This document shows, piece by piece, positions 32,601-41,871 of a stretch of DNA of 64,000 nt. This stretch comes from Rhizophagus clarus. Lineage: Eukaryota > Glomeromycota > Glomeromycetes > Glomerales > Glomeraceae. A program made the translations under genes and the position numbers. Position 1 is the stretch's first letter, and every line of letters starts with the position of its first letter. The notes beneath the pieces were generated by a model. It had not been told where the DNA came from and searched no databases. It worked only from the letters and a program-made list of their open reading frames with translations. The stretch lies in assembly GCA_015698045.1 (NCBI GenBank), contig BLAL01000184.1:310001-374000 (forward strand). Direction: 5' to 3'.

Positions 32601-33250
32601 TTTTCTAAATTCACGGTAATATTCGAAACTCCAGATAATGACGAAACAGCATTAGTTATTGATTTTACGCAAGACTGACATGTCATGCCATTAATAGGAA
32701 TTATTTTATCTATTATTGACGTATCTGATACTAAAGGAATGTCAAATCCACAATTTTCAATCGTTTCAATGATCGTTGATAATGTTATATTGTTTGAATC
32801 GAAAGAAACTGATGCTTCATTATTTTCTAAACTCACGGTAATATTCGAAATTCCAGATAATGAAGAAACAGCATTAGTTATTGACCTTACGCAAGACTGA
32901 CATGTCATACCATTAATGGGAATTACTTTATCTATCATTGACGTATCTGATACTAAAGGAACATCAAATCCACAGTTTTCAATCGTTTCAATGATCGTTG
33001 ATTTTGTTATTTTGTTTGAATCGAAAGAAACTGATGCTTCATTATTTTCTAGACTTACGGTAATATTCGAAATTCCAGATAATGAAGAAACGGCATTAGT
33101 TATTGATCTTACACAAGACTGACATGTCATACCATTAACTGGAATTACTTCGAATTGTTGAGATGTTGGATTCCTGCTATCGATGATTGCATTATCATCA
33201 AGATCTTCTATAATGTTAACTACCCGAGAATGAACGTCAGCTCTGACCAT
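29615..33250 (-). CDS. CCC2: Copper-transporting P1B-type ATPase (Ccc2/ATP7 family)
   Basis: Copper-exporting ATPase; in fungi the family loads copper into the trans-Golgi for multicopper oxidases. A single uninterrupted frame of 1211 residues starting at the ATG ending at 33250. N-terminus: three near-identical HMA domains with GMTCQSCV (Cys pairs near residues 43/46, 117/120, 191/194), a fourth with GMTCASCV, and a fifth degenerate HMA-like segment (IFGMRTPDHAQLIERKL) without the CxxC. Transport core: actuator loop with MVTGEVNSVN, the ion-binding VACPCALGLSTP, phosphorylation motif DKTGTLTKGQ, nucleotide-binding SEHPLGRSI, hinge MVGDGINDSPALAAADLG, and the family's membrane helices. No intron, unlike nearly every neighbour. 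CPC plus multiple HMA domains separates it from Zn/Cd pumps. Confidence 0.96.
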   Translation of the reverse strand: MVRADVHSRVVNIIEDLDDNAIIDSRNPTSQQFEVIPVNGMTCQSCVRSITNAVSSLSGISNITVSLENNEASVSFDSNKITKSTIIETIENCGFDVPLVSDTSMIDKVIPINGMTCQSCVRSITNAVSSLSGISNITVSLENNEASVSFDSNNITLSTIIETIENCGFDIPLVSDTSIIDKIIPINGMTCQSCVKSITNAVSSLSGVSNITVNLENNEASVSFDSNKITLSMIIETIENCGFDVPLASDTTDLNSKEFASFTNIALKKSQEEESYPLKVIKTHNFDQDNIQVCQIQVLGMTCASCVNSIEKNCCEAAGMVSIKVSLLAERAIVEYDPDILDENSIAELINSLGFKATPIKPKREDSVDLKIFGMRTPDHAQLIERKLLEISGIMSISINFSTALAAVQFDKESLGVRDIVDQIEKLNFNALIHDNSQKAQLESLARTREITEWRSAFYRSLMFAIPVFFISMVFPGFEWGRKLVHVELLRGIFSGDLIALLLTIPVQFGVGKRFYVSSYKALKHKTATMDVLIVIGTSSAFAFSCFSMIFALFIDGREPSVFFDTSTMLITFVTFGRYLENLAKGKTSVALSKLMSLTPASTTILIKDPKTGEIIGEKKIPTELVQVGDVVKIFPGDKIPADGTVISGQSAVDESMVTGEVNSVNKRRNDPIIGGTVNGLGTFDMEVTRAGSDTALSQIVKLVEEAQISKAPIQEFADTVAGYFVPVVIGLGLLTFVGWMVLAQVLNPPPEIFNHGGSYFMICLKLCISVIVVACPCALGLSTPTAVMVGTGVGAQNGILIKGGGPLETGHKITKIVFDKTGTLTKGQLDVAHYEIITDNLELTKETFFAIVGAAESFSEHPLGRSIVNYGKKLLDIETYDANISDFEAFAGLGIKCNVILNTSYSAVTPLSATTNTTSKLFNVLIGNEKFLSLRNQIFIPSEAMNIAESQERLGRTAVLVAINKSFAGCIFLSDMIKPEAKIAVGALRCMGISVAMVTGDQLLTAEAIAAQCDITEIHAGVSPKGKTQIIQSLQYEGKGNVVAMVGDGINDSPALAAADLGIALCSGTDIAMEAADIVLMRGDITDVVAAIDLSKTIFKRIRLNFVWASLYNILGIPLAMGLFIPWGLHLHPMMAGFAMAISSVSVVCSSLLLRWWNKPNWVDNGKGGVEKIADNNGIINYLITLLKQGPNNNYNGNSRYSRLAAEDIL
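32470..33160 (-). repeat. Three tandem HMA-domain repeats, 222-bp period, within CCC2
   Basis: The segment encoding GMTCQSCV recurs at 33121, 32899 and 32677 (coordinate of the same decamer on the plus strand), an exact 222-bp (74-codon) spacing. The units are almost identical over most of their length in both DNA and protein (ITNAVSSLSGISNITVSLEN in two of them, one or two changes in the third), implying recent duplication or gene conversion. Confidence 0.9.
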
Positions 33251-33964
33251 TTTTTGTAAATTTTCTGATGTTAATTTTTATATTCACGATTTGATTTACT
33301 TAGGGAAAAAGTTTAAAACAGGTTGTGAAAAAAAGTTTTCTTTATAAAGAACAAGAAAATGAGAACAAGTGAGTAATAAAAAAAATTTGATAGAAAGAAC
33401 ACCTTTCGGTAAAGTATTTATTTTTATATATAAAAAAAATTGTGGCAAAGGAGGCTTTTAATATTTCTATTTACGTTTTTTGTAAATGCGGATAATTTAA
33501 TTTGAAAATATAAATACGAAAAGAAAGAAAGGAATTTTTTTTAGATCTATATTTTTCATGTCCAGCAAGAAAAAAGAAAATTAATCGGAAGTTTTTCACA
33601 TATTTAATTTATATTTATAATCTCTTATTTACAAAATAAAAAGCCATCATTTTTCTTCGGAACACGGCATATAGTATGAAACAACCTAATGTCTGAAGGT
33701 GTCTGGAATGTGTATCAAATTAGCGGCGCAGCGCTACAGCCACAATCATGTGATTTTTCAATTATAAAACATCCACCAATGATAACTTTTACCGTTAAAC
33801 AGATTTCGAACATTCTGGAATAAACCACATTTTTCGTATTACTGTGCTTAACACGGTTTTGTAAAGATCCTCATATTTTAAAATCAAATACAAGAAAAAA
33901 ATAGTTTTAAACAACACAGTTCTGCCAACAAACTCACATTCCTGAACAAAGACCACATTTTTAA
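33251..33964. other. Intergenic region between CCC2 and Fanzor-like copy 1
   Basis: AT-rich; carries the CCC2 promoter side. At 33811 and 33935 two similar stretches occur (CATTCTGGAATAAACC and CATTCCTGAACAAAGACC, each followed by ACATTTTT), and a related sequence precedes the second Fanzor-like copy near 35640, so this may be part of the mobile element's left flank. Confidence 0.45.
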
Positions 33965-34903
33965 CAACCCTGGATAAAAACAAGAATACTTACCAAAGTG
34001 CGAATAAAATTAAAGAGACGTATGACGTCTCAGTCAAAACATTGCGACGATGGGCCAACTCCGGAAGAATTGCTATTGTGAGGATACCTGGTGAAAAATG
34101 ACTCTATTCAATCACAGACATACGAGGAATCTTTGGAGACAACCAGACACAACCCGCGCAAAAGGTCAAGATCTGCTATGCCAGAGTCAAACGACAGATT
34201 GCAAATCTCCAACAGCACTACCCAGAACATGAAATCGTCAGCGACATTGGCTCAGGGCTCAACTGGAAACGTAGGGGTTTTGTTGCCCTTCTAGAACGAA
34301 TACACGCTGGAGGAATCGAAGAAGTGGTGATTACCCGAAAGATTTGATTTTAATTATTTATTTGCTTTGATTTATTATTTTGCTGACTTTTTTATTAGGA
34401 CCGATTGTGCTGTTTTGGATCTGAGCTTGTGGAATGGATCTTTGAGAAGAATGGGACTCAGCTCGTGGTACTCGGTACGGATGTCAGTGCCGAAAGTAAT
34501 GAAGCCAGAGAACTTGCAGAAGATTTGCTTGCAATCGTCACAGTGTTTGTAGCGCGGCATAATGGATTACGTTCAGCCGCAAATCGCAAAAGGAGAAGAG
34601 ATGTTGCCCAAGAGATTAAAGACATCCAAGAAGGAAGTGAAGAAACCTCCAGCAGGCAAGGTACAACGGATTCACATTTATCCCAACCAGCAGGGGCATC
34701 TGAAACTCAGAAGATGGATGGGAACAGCATGATGGACATGCAATCGGTGTCTTACTGCAGTCGAAAAAGAAGGTATCAGACGAGAAAAGAAGGATTTACG
34801 CGCACTATGTCTCAACGCAAAAAACTTCAATGATACCAAATGAGTTCTTGAAACACCCTATGACATTCATGATGAAGCAATAAATGACTTGCCTGGGAGG
34901 TGT
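33965..34903 (+). pseudogene. Truncated Fanzor-like (TnpB-family) copy 1
   Basis: Diverged copy of the first half of the element at 35672-37613, same strand. Homology begins near AACAAGAATACTTAC and is obvious from the ATG at 34022 (TATGACGTCTCAGTCAAAAC in both). Frame-keeping segments match copy 2 (ETTRHNP-KR-RSA-PESNDRLQ, then WYSVRMS-PKV-KPEN, then LKLRRWMGTA). It is dead: in-frame stops at 34079, 34292, 34328, 34550, 34730 and 34841, and the first-intron donor corresponding to 36042 has AT instead of GT. Similarity ends near 34903, before the RuvC nuclease domain, so all catalytic motifs are missing. Confidence 0.85.
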
Positions 34904-35671
34904 TTTACATGGGGTCGTTTGGTCAGTATTCTATGGCACTAATTTAAAGATTGAATTGCTAAATAATCATTGAGAAATTTATCCCATAGCTTAATGCAAA
35001 ATTACTATTTTTTAGATTTGTGATGAGAATAAGAATGTTATTTTAATTTAAAAATTCAATTTAATTCTGGTTCATCATACATGAAGCTAGTTAAAATCAA
35101 TAAAATTAAAAATGCTAAAGGAAAAAGGTTTTTTAATCTGAAATGTCTTTTAACAAACACATTTTTTAAAAAAGTTTGATAAAAATCTATAGTATAATTG
35201 GGAATAATATATGCTATTTTTCTTATCATGATATGAAAGAAGTTACAAATATTGCGTGATAAGCAGGAAATTTTGAGTTTTTAATTTCCATGTACTGTTG
35301 TACATATCAAAATTTAGCGGCACAGATACCCCTCCTGCAATAAAGCAATCAAGATCCTTGTGGCATCACCTCAACTTTAAAAATATCACCCTTATTCCAG
35401 TAACCTTACTTGATTCAAATAAATTTAAAAAATACGACGCAGTTTTAAATGTCACCTGTCCACTAAACTCGTGGTATTCTTCATTACACCAATTTTGAAT
35501 ACTTTATATGAGTAACCAAGATGCATCACCGCAGATTTCAAGATGCATCATATTTACAGTAACTCGTAATTTTCACAGCTGCAATTACTATTTAAGCAAC
35601 CACGAAAAGTAATTTTAAAATTTTAAATAAGAACAGCTCAGTAACCTACTTTTTTGACAGAACCACCTTTT
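34904..35671. other. Spacer between the two Fanzor-like copies
   Basis: AT-rich, no coding frame with family resemblance. It may include the unrelated sequence into which copy 1 was truncated; no terminal repeats recognised. Confidence 0.45.
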
Positions 35672-35730
35672 TTATAACCTGGCTTAGAACAAGAATACTT
35701 ACTAAAGTGCAAATAAACTCCAAGAGACGT

Positions 35731-37613
35731 ATGACGTCTCAGTCAAAACATTGCAATGATGGGCCAATTTCAGAAGAATTGCTATTGTCAGGATGCCTGG
35801 TGGAAAATGACTCTATTCAATTACAGATTCTATATGAGGAACCTTTAGAGACAACCAGACACAACCCGCACAAAAGGCCAAGGTCTGCTACTCCAGAATC
35901 AAACGACAGATTGCAAATCTCTGACAGCATTACCCAGAATGTAAAATTGGCTCAGGGCTCAACTGGAAATGCAAAGGTTCTGTTGCCCTTCTGGAACGAA
36001 TACACAAGAGAAGAATCGAAGAAATGGTGGCTGCCTGAAAGGTTCTTTTTATTCATTTTAATTTCTATTGTCTTACCATTTCATTAACTTTTTTATTAGG
36101 ACCGATTGTGTCATTTCAGATTCGAGCTTATGGGATAAATCTTTGAAAAAAATGGGGCTCAACTCATGGTATTCAGTACGAATGTCTGCTCCAAAAGTAG
36201 TGAAGCCATCGAACTCACCATCATGGTTTTTGTAGCAAGACATAATGGAATACATTCAGCCACCAACTGCAGAAGAAGACAAGTTGCCTAAGTCCAAAAG
36301 TTCCAAAATTCCAGCAGGCAAAGCACAGCGTATCCGACTCCTTCCTACACAAGAAGAGCGGCTAAAACTCAGACGATGGATAGGGACAGCACGCTGGACG
36401 TACAATCAATGTCTTTCCGTAGTTGAAAAAGAAGGTGTCAACTGAAACAAGAAGGATTTGCAGGCATGATGTCTCAATGCTGTAAATTTTAGGAATAATG
36501 CAGAACTTAAGTGGGTCATGGAAACACCTTATGATATACGAGATGAGGCTATAAATAACCTGCTTAAAGGATATTCTACCAATTTTGCCACCAATCGTAA
36601 AAAATTTAAGATGAAGTTCCGTTCCAAAAAAGATCCTCACCAATCAATTGTAATACATTCTAAACATTGGGACAAGTCTCGTGGTGAATATTCGTTCCTT
36701 CCTAAAATAAAGTCAGCAGAACCTCTTCCAAATAAGCTTGAGTATGATAGCCACCTTGTTGTGAATCAACTTGGTGAATTTTACCTTTGCATACCTAGAC
36801 CACTTGAAATACGGGCTGAAAACTAAGGCCCTATGTTTCAAAAGGTTCTTATCTGTTTTTTTTATTATATTATTTATATTATTTATTAATTTAAAACTTT
36901 AATTAATTATGTATTTAATAATTTAATAGGAAGGATCAGGAGTGATTTCTCTAGATCCAGGTGTGCGTACATTCATGACGGGTTATGATCCAAGTGGAAT
37001 GGCTGTTGAATGGGGTAAAATGACATTGGTTGAATTTACAGGTTATGTCATGCATATGATAAACTCCAGAGCAAGCGTGATCAAATTCATGGAAAAAAAA
37101 TGTTACAGGTAAAATTTATTTATTAATTAATTATTTATTTGATAATTTTATGTATTTATTACTTTTAATTGCAGATTGCATCATGTTATGTTACGAATTC
37201 ACAAGAAAATTCGTTGTCTTGTGAATGATTGTCATTATAAGCTGGTTAAATGGCTTTGTGAGAATTACCGTATTATATTACTACCTGAATTCCGCACTCA
37301 AGAAATGATCTGACATGGGCAACGACGAATTGGATCCAAGACTGCTCGAGCCATGTGTACATGGTCACATTTTTGCTTTTGACAGCATTTGATCCATAAG
37401 GCACGTGAATATCCATGGTGTCAAGTTGTAATTTGTACAGAAGAATATACAAGCAAAACTTGCGGATTCTGTGGATATATTCATAAAAAACTAGGTGGAT
37501 CTAAAGAATTTTGCTGTCCCCAATGCAAAACAAAACTTGATAGGGATATAAATAGTGCTCGTAATATTCTCTTACGATATCTCACAAAAAAGGAAAGAGT
37601 CAGTTTAGGCTGA
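35731..37613 (+). pseudogene. Fanzor-like RNA-guided nuclease (OrfB_IS605/TnpB family), degraded
   Basis: Eukaryotic relative of transposon TnpB. Read in four exons: 35731-36041, 36100-36844, 36930-37108, 37175-37613. Order of parts: a long eukaryote-type N-terminal extension with a basic patch (HNPHKRPRSATP); an OrfB-like helical segment (KAQRIRLLPTQEERLKLRRW, ARWTYNQCLS); a wedge region (KFKMKFRSKKDPHQSIVIHS); RuvC-I SLDPGVRTF (Asp at 36954-36956); RuvC-II LLPEF (Glu at 37287-37289); a zinc finger TCGFCG...CCPQC; RuvC-III LDRDINSARN (Asp codons at 37539 and 37545). All three catalytic acidic positions and four zinc Cys survive, but in-frame stops lie at 36233, 36443, 36467, 36824, 37311 and 37380, so it cannot make a full protein by ordinary translation. 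Family call from motifs; Fanzor1 versus Fanzor2 not resolved. Confidence 0.88.
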
Positions 37614-37760
37614 CGTGGGAGCCTATTCCCTTACAGGACTTGTTATTTCCTAATTTAAACTTTGCTTAATGTGGGGTTTTGTTAGTAATGATAGGTTTTA
37701 ATGTAGGCGTATTATTAGTGATAGAACGTTATGTTCTCCTTATCCTTCTGTCTTTCATTG
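37614..37760 (+). ncRNA. Possible omega-RNA / right-end region of the Fanzor element
   Basis: In TnpB and Fanzor systems the guide RNA is transcribed from the 3' end of the nuclease gene into the transposon right end. The stretch directly after the stop (GACGTGGGAGCC... to about 37760) is less AT-rich than its surroundings, which fits a structured RNA. This is inference from position only; no second copy exists in the window to define the boundary. Confidence 0.25.
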
Positions 37761-38751
37761 TTTTACAAATTCAGCTTGCATGCGAACCATAGATCTACTT
37801 CTAATATTAATTGCTGAATCCGATCTGTAATTACGGAATAAATTTCAACTTTACCACTTTACGCTCTGTAATTGTGCGTATTCTTTTTGATGGTCTTTCA
37901 TGATTTTTCATAAACGTGGTAAGATCCTCTGAATCTATAACGAAGATATTTTGTTTGTTAACGTGTTATGCAATTTACCGCAATATACCAAATTTTCCAA
38001 GTTATAACGAATTTTTTTACATTAAAGACCTGATTGGCCAAGCCACCGACTTCGTTATAAAGCGAATATGTACGTGGATAAATAATTCTAACGTTTGTTT
38101 AAAATTGTTGCAATCGTTTATATGCTATAATAAATAATAGTTTGTTAAAATCTATTCTGAAGAGGATGATGAAAATTACATGTACAGTAATTAGTATCAT
38201 AAAATTATAGGTATTTTAAAAAAATTAATGAAATAAATTAAATTGTTATCGTTAAATTTATAGTTAAAAAAAAAAAAAAGGGGTAACAGAAAAATGCCTA
38301 ATGAAATCTTAGTTGTTGAACAAGTTGAAACAATTCCAACAACGTCGTTAATTATTAATGTGGCAAAAACTCGTCAATTAAGTCGGAATTACTAAGACCA
38401 CAATGTGAATTCGTACGATTAAATTTGCAAGAAGTACGTTAGTTGTATCGTTACAATTTTTAATTTTTGAAGTCATTCACGAACTGATTACCCTCCCATA
38501 TCTGTGCTCAAATGCTCCGAGCATTTCACCATTTTATTATATCTTTTTCTAGGTCAAGTCGATTAGCAAATAATTCGTGTAATAACTTAATTGACGTAAC
38601 TGTGACGTAACTAGTTAAGTCATATGTCGTAACTAGTTATAACTTATAACCTTGAGCGGAGCATACTATAAACCTACGAAATATTACGCATAAACTTCTC
38701 GCTAAGTCGTATCGTCGTAATGTCGCAAATGTGCATAAGTTTGCAACTCTA
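37761..38751. other. Intergenic region with short repeated motifs
   Basis: No supported gene. A 73-codon plus frame (37916-38137) and a 34-codon frame at 38294 (MPNEILVVEQVE) have no recognisable family. From 38580 to 38740 there is a cluster of CGTAAC/GTCGTA-type words, including ACTAGTTA twice, which looks like decayed repeat DNA. Confidence 0.4.
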
Positions 38752-38754
38752 ATT

Positions 38755-39054
38755 AGGCCTGTTCAGAATTGGTTGATCGGCTTTTTTGATTATGTTACAC
38801 TAATCCCGTGATCAAAGTTCAATTTTGAGTTGATTGATTGATTGATCGTGATAAACTATTAACCAACCAATAAGTAGTTGCTTTTGTTGTTTTGTTTATT
38901 TTCGTCACTATTTTTTGTCTACTCGACCAAAACGACCTACGTTTTTTTTGGTACATATTAATCGGTTTATTGATCATTCTACCAAAAAATTTATTGGTCA
39001 TAATTTTTAATGTAACCGATCAAAAATTACAATCAATCAATTATGAACTGGCCT
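38755..39054. mobile_element. Miniature inverted-repeat element (AGGCCTG family), 300 bp
   Basis: Left end AGGCCTGTTCAGAATTGGTT and right end, reverse-complemented, AGGCCAGTTCATAATTGATT form imperfect terminal inverted repeats that continue inward (TTGATCGG...GTTACA on both sides). The element is flanked by the 3-bp direct repeat ATT (38752-38754 and 39055-39057). No coding capacity, so non-autonomous. A shorter relative sits at 43721-43826. Confidence 0.75.
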
Positions 39055-39206
39055 ATTGTGACACTGTTTGACCATCGTGATACGATTGACAAAATTTAAC
39101 ATTACAATGTTACAATATCCTTAGAATTTCCAATTATGTTTATGCTCTAAACCTTGTTTTTTTTTAAAAATGAAACATTTATGGAGACGATTATCCCATG
39201 CAAACA

Positions 39207-39217
39207 TTATATAAATG
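39207..39217 (+). promoter_or_regulatory. TATA-like element upstream of the kinase
   Basis: TTATATAAATG about 45 bases before the start codon at 39259. In such AT-rich DNA the match has little weight by itself; position is the only other support. Confidence 0.25.
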
Positions 39218-39258
39218 TGTAAAATGAATTTTTTAACTTTTTTAATTGCATTTGCATT

Positions 39259-40927
39259 ATGTCTACAGTTCGAAAAGACTCTATTAATGCGATAGTTAAT
39301 AGAGCTTATACATTACTAGATAGTAATGTTCACGATAACATACATAAAAAATTTGAATTTCAACGAGATATAGTTCTTGCAGATGAAACTCTTACAGTTA
39401 ATCAAAAAACTAAAGCAATAAAAAAGTTAACTAAATATTATGATCGAAATAAAGTTTTATTTAATGACGGAACAACAAGAACTTGTGAAATGTGTAACCA
39501 AGAATGCTTAGCTACGTTATTTTGTGAGCATTGTGTTCGTAATTATTTAAAAGCAAAATTTTCAAGTTGGACATCTGAAAATCAAGAAATTGATAAATTA
39601 ATACAAGAATGTCAAATGGAAACATTGGGACCAGATTACACGGTTGAATGGATCCCATTTGATAATTTACAAAACGTTAAATATCTAACAGAAGGTGGAA
39701 TATCTAAAATTTATACAGCAGAATGGATTAATGGTCATTATGATGAGTGGGATTTTGAAAAGAAAAAATTAAAAAGATCCGGAACTTTTGAAGTCATACT
39801 TAAAGGATTAGAAAATGTTGAAAACGCGGATCATAGTTGGTTTGAAGAGGTTTGTTAATTTCTAAAAATAAACGTAAATAATTAAAAATAAATAATCTTT
39901 TTTTTATTAAATTATAATTATTATAGGCTAAGTCACATTTAACTATAAATAATAAACGACCAGAAATCGTTCGATGTTATGGTTTAACAAAAGATGCGTC
40001 AAAAGGAAATTATATGCTTGTAATGATGAAAATGAACATGGATTTAAGGGAATACTTACAACGAAATTATGATCAACTCTCATGGAAAAAAAAAATTAGA
40101 ATTACTTTAGAAATAATTGATGCACTTTATTATATTCATCAAGAGAAGGCAATTCATAGAGATTTACACTCAGGAAATGTATTATATTCCCAGTTTGAAG
40201 ATTATTGGTATATTAGTGATCTTGGATTTTGTGGACCTGCCGATAAATCATCAAAAAGTATATATGGAAATCTTCCTTATATAGATCCTAGCGTTATCCT
40301 TACAAGGAAATATACTTTTGCATCCGATATTTATAGTATTGCTATGCTTATGTGGGAAATTTCATCTTGTCGACCACCGTTTACTGATCGTAAACATGAT
40401 TATGATTTAATAACAAATATTCTTCATGGTTTAAGGCCAAAAATTGTTCCTGGAACTCCTTTAGAATATAGTAGTTTAATTAAACAATGTTGGGATAACG
40501 ATCCATCAAAAAGACCCGATATTTGTACAATTAGACATAAAATAATTGAAATTAGTAAGTCATATCAAAATATGCCGGATGAACCTTTACAATCAAGCTA
40601 TAGCGATCTAAAAATGGATAAATACAGTAGTTTAGAAATAAATTTTTCGGGTAGCAAATTATTTACATATAAATTTAACGACCTACCTAAAAATACAACA
40701 GGTAGTATTTATTTAGTTATCCGTAATCATTTACTTATTAAAATTTTAACCTTTTTTTTTTTTATTTTAATAGCATTTGGTACTAAAGTATATGAATTAA
40801 CTATTCCTGATAATGGTGCGTATTTAAAATTATGTTTGAATTTTTCATATAAAATATTTAATTATTAATTTTTTTGCACTTTTTAGTTGAATTTGAAGAT
40901 GACGATTTTAATGAAGCAAGTAATTAA
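39259..40927 (+). CDS. Protein kinase of the type expanded in Glomeromycotina
   Basis: Predicted Ser/Thr or dual-specificity kinase (TKL-like in sequence style). Exons 39259-39849, 39927-40701, 40774-40815, 40887-40927; 482 residues. The N-terminal part (about 1-130) has a paired-Cys segment (RTCEMCNQECLATLFCEHC), common in this fungal family. Kinase domain from about residue 140: glycine loop region LTEGGISKIYTAEW, catalytic loop HRDLHSGN, the magnesium motif as DLG rather than DFG (YISDLGFCGPA), activation-segment end GNLPYIDP, and the lobe motif SDIYSIAMLMWEISSCRPPF. Catalytic Asp and Asn are present, so activity is plausible. An alternative splice of the last intron (donor inside GCAAGTAATTAA) would replace the last residues with a longer tail ending near 41029. 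A TATAAA-like word lies about 50 bases upstream of the start. Confidence 0.9.
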
Positions 40928-41871
40928 AATATAGAATAAAATTTTTTTTAAAAAAAATAATTTTTTTTTAAATTTATGTATTATTATTTGAATAGGAGGA
41001 ACATTCATTAAATTCAAACTTCAAAACTACTAAAGGGCTATTCAAAGACTAAGTTTTAGTAATTTCTTATTTCAATTTTTCACATTTTGAATTATTTAAA
41101 CACTAAAGTTGAATTTATAAGACTTTTAGTTTGTAATTTAAATAACTCATATATGCATTATATATATACAAAAAGAATTATTAAATAAATATACGATTTT
41201 ATAATTAACATATATAAATATATAATAAAGCATTTAATAAATTAATCATAAATCTAAGTACATTTAATATTATTACTTCAAGAAATAATTTCTTAATACT
41301 TGATAAATTAATGTACTTAATATATGTTTTTTGTATGAAACAAAAAGTATTTATAATAAAATGATTCGTTGGGTTCTTTTTTTTTACATTTATATATCAT
41401 TTATCCGCGCTCTATGTAAGTTGTATGTGGTATCACGTAAATTTTATTACCAAAGAATTTAAGCATAAGCATAATTAATAAGGTTAATGCTGCATAATAA
41501 GTGATTGTCATTGGATATGTTTGACGTAAGCAAACTGTCGTATAATAAAGTGATTAGAATTTGTGTTATAAAGTGATCAATAACATACGTGGAAAATGTT
41601 CGGTGCTTACATTAGAACATATACAATAATATATTACACGTAAAAATCTTTTATTTTAATAAATATCGTTATTTTTAAACAATTTCCATCAGTTTGAGGC
41701 GTGCCAGAAATCAGCTGATATCACATTATCACTCACTTAGTAGCCTTGACCTCCCCACCCCACCTGGATTTGTTAAAAAAAAAAAAAAAAAATTTTACTT
41801 TCCAATAACATTTTATTAATATATAATTCTTTTTTCAATCAATTTACCTATCACTTTATAAACCTTATGTC
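40928..41871. other. Convergent intergenic region, kinase and P450 3' ends
   Basis: 944 bases of strongly AT-rich sequence with long A/T runs (for example about 41775-41795). It holds the two 3' UTRs and possibly the alternative kinase tail (to about 41030). Nothing else recognised. Confidence 0.5.

Noticed and set aside
36233..36235. Stop codon as evidence for stop-codon reassignment
   Set aside because: All housekeeping genes here use TAA, TAG or TGA as normal ends and contain no internal stops, so the Fanzor stops are decay.
37916..38137. 73-codon plus-strand frame after the Fanzor element
   Set aside because: No family resemblance and no clear exon partners; could be relic sequence but unsupported.
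38294..38398. Short frame MPNEILVVEQVE... (34 codons)
   Set aside because: Looks somewhat protein-like, but is very short and no downstream exon could be joined convincingly.
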